Part shown: positions 20,235 through 28,450 of the stretch, piece by piece | Position numbering within the stretch: the first letter of the stretch is position 1 | Layout: each line of letters opens with the position of its first letter | Position numbers and translations under genes: made by a program | Assembly (NCBI GenBank): GCA_016720425.1 | Contig: JADKKQ010000003.1 | Coordinates: forward strand, 434,001 to 498,000 | Direction of reading: 5' to 3' | Length of the DNA stretch: 64,000 nt | From: Betaproteobacteria bacterium | Lineage (GTDB): Bacteria; Pseudomonadota; Gammaproteobacteria; Burkholderiales; Casimicrobiaceae | The notes under the pieces: generated by a model | Database searches by the model: none | What the model was told of the DNA's origin: nothing | The model's input: only the letters and a program-made list of their open reading frames with translations

Positions 20235-20927
20235 TCAGGGCCGGGACTCCTGCACCGTGACGAGCTGCGCCGCGGTGGCGAGCCCCGCCCGCGCAGCGGC
20301 GGCCAGCACGATCTGCAGCAACTGGGCGACGGCGACCGCCTGGCCGAGCGCGTGGTCGCCGCCGTCGGTTGCGAGTCCGCAGTGCGCGAGCCAGTCTCGG
20401 GCCGGCAGCATCGCGACCGCCGGCAGCAGCGACGGCAACCGCGGGCCGAGCTCGATCCAGGGGTGGGCGAACGGGTATCCCAGCGTCGAGTGCACGCTGC
20501 GCTCGATCAGGCGCCGGTCGCCGGCGTCGTCACCCAGCGTCACCAGCGGCGACTTGCCGACGTACTCGAGAAATTCGAGCATCGCGGTCGACGGATCGAC
20601 ACCCCCGAGCTGGTGCTCGCCGCCGATGCCGTGGCGCAGCACCTCGGCGCCGACCTGCGCCCGGTCCTGCCGCAGCACCCGCAGGAAGCAGTCGGCCAGA
20701 TCGAGCTGTCCGCCGCGCACGCCCGCGGCGGCGACGGCGAGCAGCCGGCCGCGCCGCGGGTCACGGCCGGATTGCACCGCATGGACGGCGACGTAGCGGG
20801 CTCGCGCGTGCGGCTGCGCGAGATCGGCGGCCGGCAGCGCGCGCCAGCGATTGAGGCGCTCCTCCTGCGCGCCGCCGACCTTCGGTCCGCCGAGCAGGTA
20901 AGCGAAGACGGACTCGACGATGGGCAC
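20235..20927 (-). CDS. Degenerate DnaQ-type 3'-5' exonuclease domain protein
   Basis: 230 residues from the GTG at 20925-20927, chosen because GGAGGTG lies 9 nt upstream; a GTG at 20949-20951 would add eight residues but lacks a ribosome site. The fold is recognisable from the Exo I region RYVAVHAVQSG, Exo II GDRRLIERS and Exo III DHALGQAVAVAQLL. Compared with DnaQ consensus, both acidic residues of Exo I are replaced (His, Val) and the Exo III Asp is Gln, so catalysis is doubtful. It lies 34 bp after the CBS/nucleotidyltransferase gene, a pairing I recall from other betaproteobacteria. Confidence 0.75.
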   Translation of the reverse strand: MPIVESVFAYLLGGPKVGGAQEERLNRWRALPAADLAQPHARARYVAVHAVQSGRDPRRGRLLAVAAAGVRGGQLDLADCFLRVLRQDRAQVGAEVLRHGIGGEHQLGGVDPSTAMLEFLEYVGKSPLVTLGDDAGDRRLIERSVHSTLGYPFAHPWIELGPRLPSLLPAVAMLPARDWLAHCGLATDGGDHALGQAVAVAQLLQIVLAAAARAGLATAAQLVTVQESRP

Positions 20928-20961
20928 GACCGTGACACCTCCGAATGACACCGCGATACGC

Positions 20962-22848
20962 TCAGGCGAGGTACACCTGCCGGGTGAGCTGCTGCAGCTT
21001 CTTCGCCTGCCGGAACGACTCCTTCAGCATCCGCTGCTCGACCTCGTTGAGTGCATACGGGTCGATGCGGTTGGCGCTCGCCATCCCGCCGGGCGAGTCC
21101 TGCTGGCGCAGGCGCAGCAGTTGCAGGAAGTGGAACCCGTCGATCGTCGCGTCGACGTGGCGCGCCTCGACGCCGAGCGCGCGGCCCGCCAGGCGCAGCC
21201 GGGCCGCCGTCCCGGTGTCCGCGATCCCCCGGCCCAGCGCGAACACGCGCGCGGCGTCGACGAACAGCCTCGTGCCGCGGGCCTTGAGGTCGAAGCTGCC
21301 CTTGTGCGCGGGGTCGTCGTCGGTCGCGAAGGTCCGGATGAGGCCGAGCGGCGGCTCGACCTGCAGCGCGTTCTCGACCATGAAGCGCAGGAAGACCTTG
21401 TTGTCGCGGGTGTAGTCGAACAGCCACTCGCGCAGCGCGTCGGCCAGCACAGCGTTGCCGTGCAGCGGCCGGAAATCGAACACGATGTTGGCCGCCAGCA
21501 GCGCCTCGGGCGTCGGCGTGCGCACCCAGCCGAGGAACTTGCCCCGCCACTCCTCGACCGACAGGCAGAGCTCCGGATTGGAAGCCATCACGTTGCCGGT
21601 GCACAGCGGGAAGCCCAGCTGGTCCAGCGCCGCGTTGACGTCGTGTGCGAAAGCCAGCAGCCGCTCGCGGTGGCGCTCCCGTTCGTCGTCGTCCGCGGCC
21701 GTGAAGATCAGCGCGTTGTCCTGGTCGGTGGCGAAGGTCTGCTCGCCGCGGCCCTCGCTGCCCAGCGCCAGCCAGCACCAGTCGCAATCGGTCAGGTCGT
21801 GCCGCTCCTGCACCAGCTCCAGCAGACGCCGCGACAGCGCGTCGTTGAGCGAGGCGATGGTGCGCGTCAGCGGCTCGGCGCCGACGCCCTGCGCCAGCAG
21901 GTTGAGCGTGAGCCGGCGGATGTCCTCGCCGGCGCGCTTCAGTTCGTCGACGCTGCGGGCGCCGTGCAGGCCCTCGATGACCTGCCGCATCGACACGCGC
22001 TGCAGCGCGAACAGGTCCCGCTCGTTGACGACCCCCTTCAGGCGCCCGCCGTCGACGACGGCGATCTGCCGGATCGCGCGTTCGGCCATCACGTGCATCG
22101 CCTCGTAGGCGGTCGCCGTCACCGGCAGCACGACGATCGGCGCCGTCATCACCTCGGCCAGCGGCGTCGCCAGCGAACGCCCGGGCAGCGCCACGCGGCG
22201 CAGCAGGTCGACCAGCGTGAACATCCCCACCGGCGCACCATCGGCAGCTTCGACCACCAGCGTGCGAACCCGCGCGTCGGCCATCCGCTGCAGCGCGTCG
22301 CCGAGCGGGGCGTCGGCCGGGCACGCGACCGGCGGGTGGCGGACCAGTTCGTCCAGCGTGCAGGTCAGCGACTGCTGGTCGGCGGCACGCTGGCTGTACT
22401 GGCTGTAGAGGCTGGCGAGCGACTGCTTGAGCGTCTCGGTGATCGCATCGGTGCAGAAGCGCTCGAACTCCGGCGACTCGCGCCGCAGGTTCAGGAAGTC
22501 CTCGCGGGCGAGCAGGTAGCAGAAGCTGTCCTGCGCGGCGGTGAAGACTTTGGTCGTCGCGCCGCCCGCGGACAACGCGCCGACCGGGAAGAGCTCGCCC
22601 GGACCCAGCGCGGGCTCGGGATCGGCCTGCGGATTGTCAGGCCGGCAGCCGACCACCCCGCGCTGGACGATGTAGAGCGTCTGCACCGGCCCCGACTGCG
22701 GGCTCAGCAGCTGGCTGTCGCGGGCGAAATAGGCGAGCTTCAGCCGCGGCACCAACCCCCGCAGGCAGGCCTCGCCCATCCGGTCGAACGGCGGGTGGCG
22801 GCGCAGGAAATCGCAGGTGGAATCGACCAGCGGGGCGGGCGTGGGCAT
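20962..22848 (-). CDS. cNMP-binding/CBS/DUF294 nucleotidyltransferase-like protein
   Basis: 628 residues. A cyclic-nucleotide-binding-type domain (about 20-135) is followed by two CBS repeats (about 165-285, ending VVDGGRLKGVVNERDLFAL), a DUF294 nucleotidyltransferase with GSEGRGEQTFATDQDNAL (about 365) and a C-terminal DUF294 helical domain. The GS...D-x-D pattern resembles GlnD-type nucleotidyltransferases. It is probably a cytoplasmic signalling or modifying protein. Neighbours are the exonuclease-like protein and the symporter operon, a grouping suggesting control of carboxylate uptake (inference). Confidence 0.88.
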   Translation of the reverse strand: MPTPAPLVDSTCDFLRRHPPFDRMGEACLRGLVPRLKLAYFARDSQLLSPQSGPVQTLYIVQRGVVGCRPDNPQADPEPALGPGELFPVGALSAGGATTKVFTAAQDSFCYLLAREDFLNLRRESPEFERFCTDAITETLKQSLASLYSQYSQRAADQQSLTCTLDELVRHPPVACPADAPLGDALQRMADARVRTLVVEAADGAPVGMFTLVDLLRRVALPGRSLATPLAEVMTAPIVVLPVTATAYEAMHVMAERAIRQIAVVDGGRLKGVVNERDLFALQRVSMRQVIEGLHGARSVDELKRAGEDIRRLTLNLLAQGVGAEPLTRTIASLNDALSRRLLELVQERHDLTDCDWCWLALGSEGRGEQTFATDQDNALIFTAADDDERERHRERLLAFAHDVNAALDQLGFPLCTGNVMASNPELCLSVEEWRGKFLGWVRTPTPEALLAANIVFDFRPLHGNAVLADALREWLFDYTRDNKVFLRFMVENALQVEPPLGLIRTFATDDDPAHKGSFDLKARGTRLFVDAARVFALGRGIADTGTAARLRLAGRALGVEARHVDATIDGFHFLQLLRLRQQDSPGGMASANRIDPYALNEVEQRMLKESFRQAKKLQQLTRQVYLA

Positions 22849-22890
22849 GGGTCAAGCCTACCGACAACGAGGGCTGCCGTGCAAGCAAGA

Positions 22891-22912
22891 ACCCCCGCGC
22901 GAAGGCGGGGGT
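22891..22912 (-). terminator. Hairpin terminator after the symporter gene
   Basis: ACCCCCGC (22891-22898) and GCGGGGGT (22905-22912) pair perfectly around a 6-nt loop, 28 bp past the actP stop. On the minus strand it is followed by a moderately T-rich TCTTGCTTGC. It probably ends the DUF485-actP transcript. Confidence 0.65.
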
Positions 22913-22939
22913 CGTTGCGTTGCGCCAGGGCAGCGGGGG

Positions 22940-24856
22940 TCAGTGCGCCGCGGCCTTGGAGGCGAGGATGCCGGTGTTCTGGCGGGCGTAGAGCTCGTCC
23001 CACATGTCCTCGGCGCGCTTGTCCCGATAGAGCAGCGAACCGACGATCACCGCGAGGAAGCCCAGCGGAATCGAGATGAGGCCGGGATTGCGCAGCTCGA
23101 ACAGCGGCTTCTCGAGGCCCATCAGCGACGTGCGCTCGCTGCCGATCTCCGTGATCCTCGCCTCGGCCGCGCCCTTCGCCTTGTCCGACCTGGCGATGGC
23201 GGCCTTGAGCTTGTCCTGCGCCGACGCGTCGGTCGCCGCCGCGAGCTCCGTGGTCGCCTTGGCGATCTTGTCCGCCTCGGCCGTGACGATCTTCTCCTGC
23301 GCGGCCTTGACCGCCAGCGGGTAGGTCATGTTGGGCGAGACCAGCACCAGGCCGATCGCCGTCACGGTGCCGACGATCATGCCCAGCACGATGCCGCCGG
23401 TGTTGCAGCGCTTCCAGTACAGCGTCAGCAGCACGCAGGGGAAATTGGCCGACGCGGCGACGGCGAACGCCAGCGCCACCAGGTGGGCGACGTTCTGGCC
23501 CTTTGCCGCGATGCCGATGGTGATCGCCATCGCGCCGACGATGACGGTCGCGATCCGCGCCGCCCGGACCTGCTCGGCGGGGGTCACGTGCTCCTCGCGG
23601 ATCACGCCGACGTACAGGTCGTGCGCCATCGCGCTCGCCGCGGCGAGGACGAGGCCGGCGACCACGGCGACGATGGTCGCGAAGGCCACCGCCGCCACGA
23701 AGGCCAGCATGAAGTTGCCGAGCAGCGTGTCGGCACCGCCGCCCAGCGCCTGCGCCAGCAGCGGCGCCGCCATGTTGCCGCCCGCGTCCACGGCGCGGAT
23801 CTGGTCGGCGCCGACCTTCATCGCCGAGCCCATGCCGAGGAACAGCGTCAGCACGTAGAAGCCGCCGATGATCGCCATCGCCCAGATCACCGACACCCGT
23901 GCCGCCTTGGCGGTGGGGACGGTGAAGAAGCGCATCAGGATGTGCGGCAGCCCGGCGGTGCCGAACACCAGCGCCATGCCCAGCGAGATCTGGTCGATCG
24001 GCGCCTTGAACAGCAGCCCGGGCTCGAGGAAGCGCTGCCCGAGCTCCGCCGGCGACATGCCCTTCGACCCGTCGCCGAGGATCTGCGCCACGCGCGCCTG
24101 CACCTTGGGGTCGGCGATGACGTTGGACAGGAAATCGCCGAAGAAGCCGTACTGCGACCAGACCATGATCACCAGCACGATCGAAGCCGTCACCAGCAGC
24201 ACCGCCTTGATGATCTGCACCCAGGTGGTCGCGACCATGCCGCCGAACAGCACGTAGGCGAGCATCAGCACGCCCACGGCGATCACCGAGATCTCGTAGT
24301 CGATGCCGATCAGCGTCTTGACCAGCACGCCGCCGCCGACCATCTGCGCGGTCAGGTAGAACGTCGACACGGTGATCACCGAGATCGCGCCGACGATCCG
24401 CGTCGCCTTCGGGTTGTTGCGGTAGGCGAGGATGTCGGACAGCGTGTACTTGCCGATGTTGCGGCAGGGTTCGGCGATCACCAGCAGCACGGTGATGTAG
24501 GCGACCAGCCAGCCGACCGAGTACATGAAGCCGTCGTAGCCCCAGATCGAGATCAGGCCGGCGATGCCGAGGAACGACGCGGCGGACAGGTAGTCGCCGG
24601 CGATCGCCCAGCCGTTCTGCAGGCCGGACACGCCGCCGCCGGCGGTGTAGAAGTCGGCGGCGCTCTTGACCCGCTTGGCGGCGAGATAGGTGACGAACAT
24701 CGTCAGCGAGATGATCGCGCCGAAGACCAGGAAGGTGAGCCAGCGCCACTTGTCGGCGACGGCGCCCTGCGCCAGCGCGGGCGTCGCGACGGCGAACAGC
24801 GCGAGCGCGCCGGCGAAGTACCCGGCGCGCCGGGAAACGAGGTGCCGGCGGTTCAT
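22940..24856 (-). CDS. actP: Cation/acetate symporter family protein (ActP-like, with extra coiled-coil insert)
   Basis: 638 residues, a sodium:solute symporter with about 13 helices. ADFYTAGGGVSGLQNGWAIA and GDYLSAASFLGIAGLI are family signatures; MALVFGTAGLPHILMRFFTV is also typical. A hydrophilic Ala/Lys/Glu-rich segment of about 70 residues (about 515-586) interrupts the last helices and is predicted coiled coil; E. coli ActP (549 residues) lacks it. Start: ATG at 24854-24856, overlapping the DUF485 stop as ATGA. It imports acetate or another short carboxylate. Confidence 0.9.
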   Translation of the reverse strand: MNRRHLVSRRAGYFAGALALFAVATPALAQGAVADKWRWLTFLVFGAIISLTMFVTYLAAKRVKSAADFYTAGGGVSGLQNGWAIAGDYLSAASFLGIAGLISIWGYDGFMYSVGWLVAYITVLLVIAEPCRNIGKYTLSDILAYRNNPKATRIVGAISVITVSTFYLTAQMVGGGVLVKTLIGIDYEISVIAVGVLMLAYVLFGGMVATTWVQIIKAVLLVTASIVLVIMVWSQYGFFGDFLSNVIADPKVQARVAQILGDGSKGMSPAELGQRFLEPGLLFKAPIDQISLGMALVFGTAGLPHILMRFFTVPTAKAARVSVIWAMAIIGGFYVLTLFLGMGSAMKVGADQIRAVDAGGNMAAPLLAQALGGGADTLLGNFMLAFVAAVAFATIVAVVAGLVLAAASAMAHDLYVGVIREEHVTPAEQVRAARIATVIVGAMAITIGIAAKGQNVAHLVALAFAVAASANFPCVLLTLYWKRCNTGGIVLGMIVGTVTAIGLVLVSPNMTYPLAVKAAQEKIVTAEADKIAKATTELAAATDASAQDKLKAAIARSDKAKGAAEARITEIGSERTSLMGLEKPLFELRNPGLISIPLGFLAVIVGSLLYRDKRAEDMWDELYARQNTGILASKAAAH

Positions 24857-25185
24857 TTGCGCGCTCCCAGCTTCTTCTCGATGTCGGCGACGATCGCCGC
24901 GGCTTCGGAATCGAACTCGGCGTTGGCCTTGCGCGAATAGACGAAGGCGATCGCCCAGGCGACGATGAACTCGGTGAGCGCGAACAGGAGCCCGAGGTTG
25001 ACCGGGCCGTAGACCTTGACCTTGAACAGCTCCTGGAAATAGGCCGCGCCGATGGGCAGCAGGAAATAGAAGACCACCGAAAAGACCATCAGCCCCCAGA
25101 GGAAGACCGTCTTCTTCCGATGCAGTGCCTGGAACCTGGGATCGGCGACGACCGCCTTCCAGTCCACCGTTGCCGCTTGAGCCAT
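24853..25185 (-). CDS. DUF485 membrane protein (YjcH-like, symporter partner)
   Basis: 110 residues with two transmembrane helices (about 28-50 and 62-85) and the segment DPRFQALHRKKTVFLWGLMV, typical of DUF485. YjcH-type proteins are encoded with ActP and thought to assist it. Start: ATG at 25183-25185 behind AGGAGGAGCGGTC, a strong ribosome site. The stop overlaps the actP start. Confidence 0.92.
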   Translation of the reverse strand: MAQAATVDWKAVVADPRFQALHRKKTVFLWGLMVFSVVFYFLLPIGAAYFQELFKVKVYGPVNLGLLFALTEFIVAWAIAFVYSRKANAEFDSEAAAIVADIEKKLGARK

Positions 25186-25302
25186 GACCGCTCCTCCTGA
25201 AGGCGATTGCTTTCGCTCGCTGTCGCACGATTTTCCCGGCACCTGCGAACGCCCGGCGCAACGTCGCTGCTCCTGCGCCACCCGGCCATTGAGCCACGCG
25301 CC

Positions 25303-25321
25303 CCTTACGCGATCCTTACGC
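25303..25321. promoter_or_regulatory. Direct repeat CCTTACGC upstream of the symporter operon
   Basis: Two exact CCTTACGC copies (25303-25310 and 25314-25321) start 11 bp apart, one helical turn, about 120 bp before DUF485. Half-turn-phased direct repeats like this are typical of response-regulator sites. The second copy overlaps the end of the enoyl-CoA hydratase gene. Confidence 0.35.
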
Positions 25322-26116
25322 CGCGCCCCAGACCGGCGGGCGCTTGCCCAGGAAGGCGTCGATCCCCTCGGCGGCGTCGGCTTCGAGCAGGTTGCAGGCC
25401 ATCACCTCGCCGGCGACGCCGTACGCGTCCGCCAGCCCGCGATCGAGCTGGCGATAGAACGCGCGCTTGCCCAACGCCACCACCGTCGGGCTCTTGGCCC
25501 TGATGCCGTCGGCGAAACGGGCGACGGCGGCGTCGAGCTCGGCGGCCGGCACCACGCGGTTGACGAGGCCCCAGGCCAGCGCGGTCGGGGCGTCGATCGT
25601 CTCGCCGGTCAGCAGCATCTCCATCGCCCGCTTGCGCGCGATGTTGCGGGCCACGCCGACGGCCGGGGTCGTGCAGAAGACACCGACATTGACGCCGGGC
25701 AGGGCGAAGCGCGCGCCGTCGGCGGCGACCGCCAGGTCGCACATGGAGACGAGCTGGCATCCGGCCGCGGTCGCGATCCCGTGCACGCGGGCGACGACCG
25801 GCTGCGGCAGCTCGGTCAGCTTGCACATCACCCGGCTGCAGGCGTCGAACATCTCGCGCTGCCACGCGAGGTCCGGGTGCGCGCGCATCTCCTTCAAGTC
25901 GTGCCCGGCGCAGAAGCCGCGGCCCTCGGCGGCGAGCACCACGACACGCGCGCTGCGGTCCTGCGCGACGGCGTCGAGGGCGGCGTCGAGGGCGGCGATC
26001 ATCGCCCGCGACAGCGGGTTGAAGCGATCGCCGCGGTTGAGCGTCAGCGTCGCCACGCCATCGGCGGTGCGGGTGAGGACATACGGCGCCTGGGCGGCAT
26101 CGGCAGCTGCGTGCAT
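25316..26116 (-). CDS. Enoyl-CoA hydratase/isomerase family protein
   Basis: 266 residues, crotonase fold. GRGFCAGHDLKEM (about 65) supplies the oxyanion-hole region, and ARVHGIATAAGCQLVSMCDL the second. The segment GVNVGVFCTTPAVGVARNIA replaces the usual Glu-containing helix, so the exact reaction is uncertain; it resembles the human ECHDC3 group. Start: ATG at 26114-26116. It lies divergent from the cobalamin adenosyltransferase gene and upstream of the symporter operon on the same strand. Confidence 0.9.
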   Translation of the reverse strand: MHAAADAAQAPYVLTRTADGVATLTLNRGDRFNPLSRAMIAALDAALDAVAQDRSARVVVLAAEGRGFCAGHDLKEMRAHPDLAWQREMFDACSRVMCKLTELPQPVVARVHGIATAAGCQLVSMCDLAVAADGARFALPGVNVGVFCTTPAVGVARNIARKRAMEMLLTGETIDAPTALAWGLVNRVVPAAELDAAVARFADGIRAKSPTVVALGKRAFYRQLDRGLADAYGVAGEVMACNLLEADAAEGIDAFLGKRPPVWGAA

Positions 26117-26272
26117 CGGGTTCTCCTTCGTCGGGCGCCGCACCGCGGCGCGCGAACGGGCGCCGCCTGCCGGCTGCCGCGATCTTCGCACGGCCGGCGC
26201 CCGCATTGGAGTGTCGGCGCCTTTTCGCCGACAATGGCGCCTGTCCGCATCCACCCAGGAGCAGGTCCGCGC

Positions 26273-26833
26273 ATGGCCAATCGACTGTCGAAGATCGTCA
26301 CCCGCACCGGGGACGGCGGCACCACGGGACTCGGCGACGGCTCGCGGGTGAGCAAGGAGTCGGCACGGATCGCCGCCATCGGCGACGTCGACGAGCTCAA
26401 TTCGGCGGTCGGCGTGCTGCGCGCCGAGACGCTGCCGCCGGACGTCGACGCGCTGCTGGCCGCCGTCCAGCACGACCTCTTCGACCTGGGCGGCGAGCTG
26501 TCGATTCCGGGCTACGCGGCGATGACCGACGCCCACGTCGAGCGCCTCGAAGCCTGGGTCGAGCACTACAACGCCGACCTGCCGCCGCTGAAGGACTTCA
26601 TTCTCCCGGGCGGATCCCGCGCCGCGGCGCTGACGCACGTCTGCCGCACCGTCTGCCGTCGCGCCGAGCGCGCGGTCGTCCACCTCGCCGCCGGCGAGCC
26701 GGTCGGCGACAGCGCGCGACGCTACCTCAATCGACTGTCGGACCTCTGTTTCGTGCTTGCGCGCGCGCTCAACCGCGCCGGCGGGCATCCCGACGTGCTG
26801 TGGCAGAAGGGACGCTCGGTCGCCGCCCCCTGA
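26273..26833 (+). CDS. Cob(I)yrinic acid a,c-diamide / cob(I)alamin adenosyltransferase (PduO type)
   Basis: 186 residues. The N-terminal TRTGDGGTTGLGDGSRVSKE binds ATP; ILPGGSRAAALTHVCRTVCR and RAERAVVHL complete the PduO signature. It transfers the adenosyl group of ATP to cobalt, making coenzyme B12. The start is the ATG at 26273, the only position matching the family (MANRLSKIVTRTGDGG). No B12 riboswitch was seen upstream. It stands alone on the plus strand. Confidence 0.94.
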   Translation: MANRLSKIVTRTGDGGTTGLGDGSRVSKESARIAAIGDVDELNSAVGVLRAETLPPDVDALLAAVQHDLFDLGGELSIPGYAAMTDAHVERLEAWVEHYNADLPPLKDFILPGGSRAAALTHVCRTVCRRAERAVVHLAAGEPVGDSARRYLNRLSDLCFVLARALNRAGGHPDVLWQKGRSVAAP

Positions 26834-27043
26834 TGAGCCGTACCGGAGGTGCCTGTCCGAATTGTGCACCGGCCGGACGCGACAAGTCTCTGATCCCATG
26901 GACGAATCCGGCGATCGCCGCGCGCCGCCGCACCGCTGCGATGTACATCCGGGCCCTTCGACAGCCGCTGCGTCCCTCGCTGACTCCCGCGTAACACCTT
27001 GAAACACCGACGGAAACGATCGCGTGCCGCGCCGGTCGCGCGG
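26834..27043. other. Regulatory gap upstream of the sigma-54 promoter
   Basis: No convincing gene. It holds interrupted dyads such as GGTGC-N12-GCACC and GTCCG-N15-CGGAC around 26850-26880, 165-195 bp upstream of the sigma-54 promoter. That is the distance at which enhancer sites of NtrC-type activators normally lie. Which dyad is used cannot be told by eye. Confidence 0.3.
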
Positions 27044-27059
27044 TGGCACGAATCTCGCG
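27044..27059 (+). promoter_or_regulatory. Sigma-54 (-24/-12) promoter
   Basis: TGGCACG-AATC-TCGCG matches the consensus TGGCAYR-N4-TTGCW with a perfect -24 element and the obligatory GG-N10-GC spacing (GG 27045-27046, GC 27057-27058). The predicted start is near 27070, about 30 nt before the ribosome site GAAGGAA of the first receiver gene. Confidence 0.7.
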
Positions 27060-27098
27060 TGTCGAAGGGTGAAGGGCAGACGCGAGAAGGAACCGGCG

Positions 27099-27548
27099 AT
27101 GCGCGCAAATGCAACGATTCTGGTGGTGGACGACGAAGAGGTCGTGCGCCGCAGCCATCTGCGGGTGCTCGAGAACGAGCACTGCCAGGTCGCGGCGGTC
27201 GGCGATGGCGAACAGGCGCTCAAGGCGATGGAGGCGCAGCCTTACGACGTCGTGCTGCTGGACCTGCGGATGCCCGGCAGCGACGGGATGTCGATCCTGA
27301 GAACGATGAAAAAGCGCTGGCCGGAGAGCGAAGTGATCGTGATCACCGGCTATCCGTCGGTGGACACGGCCAAGGAGGCGATCCGCCTCGGCGCCTGCGA
27401 CTATCTCGCCAAGCCACTCGCACCCGGCGAGGTCATCGGCGCAGCCCAGGGCGCGATGGAGCACAAGCACTGGACGTTGCGGAGCGAAGGCGACGGCGCC
27501 GGCAACCCGCGCCGTGCCGCGCCGCAGCGGTCGAGCTTTGCAGGTTGA
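27099..27548 (+). CDS. Single-domain response regulator
   Basis: 149 residues. A complete receiver domain: acidic pair in ILVVDDEE (10-13), phosphoacceptor Asp55 in VVLLDLRMPG, Thr in VIVITGYP and Lys in DYLAKPL. After about residue 122 only a short basic tail follows, with no output domain. Start: ATG at 27099 behind GAAGGAACCGGCG; an in-frame ATG at 27024 lies upstream of the sigma-54 promoter and is not favoured. It is the first gene of the promoter's operon with a receiver-membrane protein and two cytochromes. Confidence 0.9.
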   Translation: MRANATILVVDDEEVVRRSHLRVLENEHCQVAAVGDGEQALKAMEAQPYDVVLLDLRMPGSDGMSILRTMKKRWPESEVIVITGYPSVDTAKEAIRLGACDYLAKPLAPGEVIGAAQGAMEHKHWTLRSEGDGAGNPRRAAPQRSSFAG

Positions 27549-27563
27549 ACGAAGGAACGCATC

Positions 27564-28319
27564 ATGAAGACGCTACGAAAAGTCCTGGTCGTCGATGACG
27601 ATCCGGTGGTCGGCAAGAGTTTCGACCGGGTGCTCTCCGGCAGGGGATACGCCGTGGTCACCGCGAGCGACGGCGACGAGGCCCTGCGCAAGATCGCGGC
27701 CGAGGAATACGACGTGGTGTTCACCGACATCCGCATGCCCGGCATGGATGGCATCGCGGTGGCCGAACACATCCGCGATCGCCAGCCCTGGCTGCCGGTG
27801 GTGATCGTCAGCGGCTATGCCACGGCCGCGAACGAAGCGCGCGCACGGGCCGCCGGCGTGTCGGCGGTGCTGCACAAGCCGCTGTCCCCGGAGATGATCG
27901 AAGGCAGCGCCCGCGAGGCGTTGCTGGAGCGGGACTCGGCCCCGATGCAGGCGCTGCATGGCGCGACGTTCGCCGGCGCGACGGTGGAGCGCCTCGAGCC
28001 GCGCGCCGCCACGGCGTCGACCGCGAGCGTGTGGAAGCAGCTCGGGCTCGCCTTCGCCGCACCGGCGCTGGGTCTCGTCTACGTGCTGTTGCTGCCGTTT
28101 GCCGGACTGATCGCGCTGCTCGCGCTTCCGTTCTGGTACGGCGGACGCGCGCTCGCCAGGCGGCCGGGAGGGGTGAAGACCTGGCTCAGGAACGTCGCGC
28201 TCTTTTTCGCCGCCCCTCTGGTGGGGCTCGTCTACGTGATCGCGCTGCCGTTCGTCGGGCTGGGCATGCTCGCCTGGATGGGCGTCAGGGCCGCGCTGAA
28301 CCGCAGCGACACCGCCTAG
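27564..28319 (+). CDS. Receiver domain fused to duplicated transmembrane segments
   Basis: 251 residues. Residues 1-120 are a receiver domain (VLVVDDDP, phosphoacceptor Asp55 in VVFTDIRMPGMDG, VSGYA, LHKPL). After a linker come two hydrophobic blocks, about 158-190 and 208-240, that repeat each other: APALGLVYVLLLPFAGL and APLVGLVYVIALPFVGL. Receivers are normally soluble, so a membrane-bound receiver with a duplicated hairpin is unusual. No DNA-binding or enzymatic output is present. It begins 15 bp after the previous gene and precedes the heptaheme cytochrome. Confidence 0.85.
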   Translation: MKTLRKVLVVDDDPVVGKSFDRVLSGRGYAVVTASDGDEALRKIAAEEYDVVFTDIRMPGMDGIAVAEHIRDRQPWLPVVIVSGYATAANEARARAAGVSAVLHKPLSPEMIEGSAREALLERDSAPMQALHGATFAGATVERLEPRAATASTASVWKQLGLAFAAPALGLVYVLLLPFAGLIALLALPFWYGGRALARRPGGVKTWLRNVALFFAAPLVGLVYVIALPFVGLGMLAWMGVRAALNRSDTA

Positions 28320-28450
28320 GCGGCCGGAAAGGGCGACGCCGCAAGGCACTTTCGCCGCCGACCCGCGCAACCCCTCCCCGCTCCGACCACGGGGAGGGAG
28401 CGGCGTCGGCGCGCACGCAACCCGGTGCAACCACACGACGGACCAGGAAA

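Noticed and set aside
26117..26272. B12 riboswitch upstream of the cobalamin adenosyltransferase gene
   Set aside because: The 156-bp gap is too short and shows no B12-box-like conserved core.
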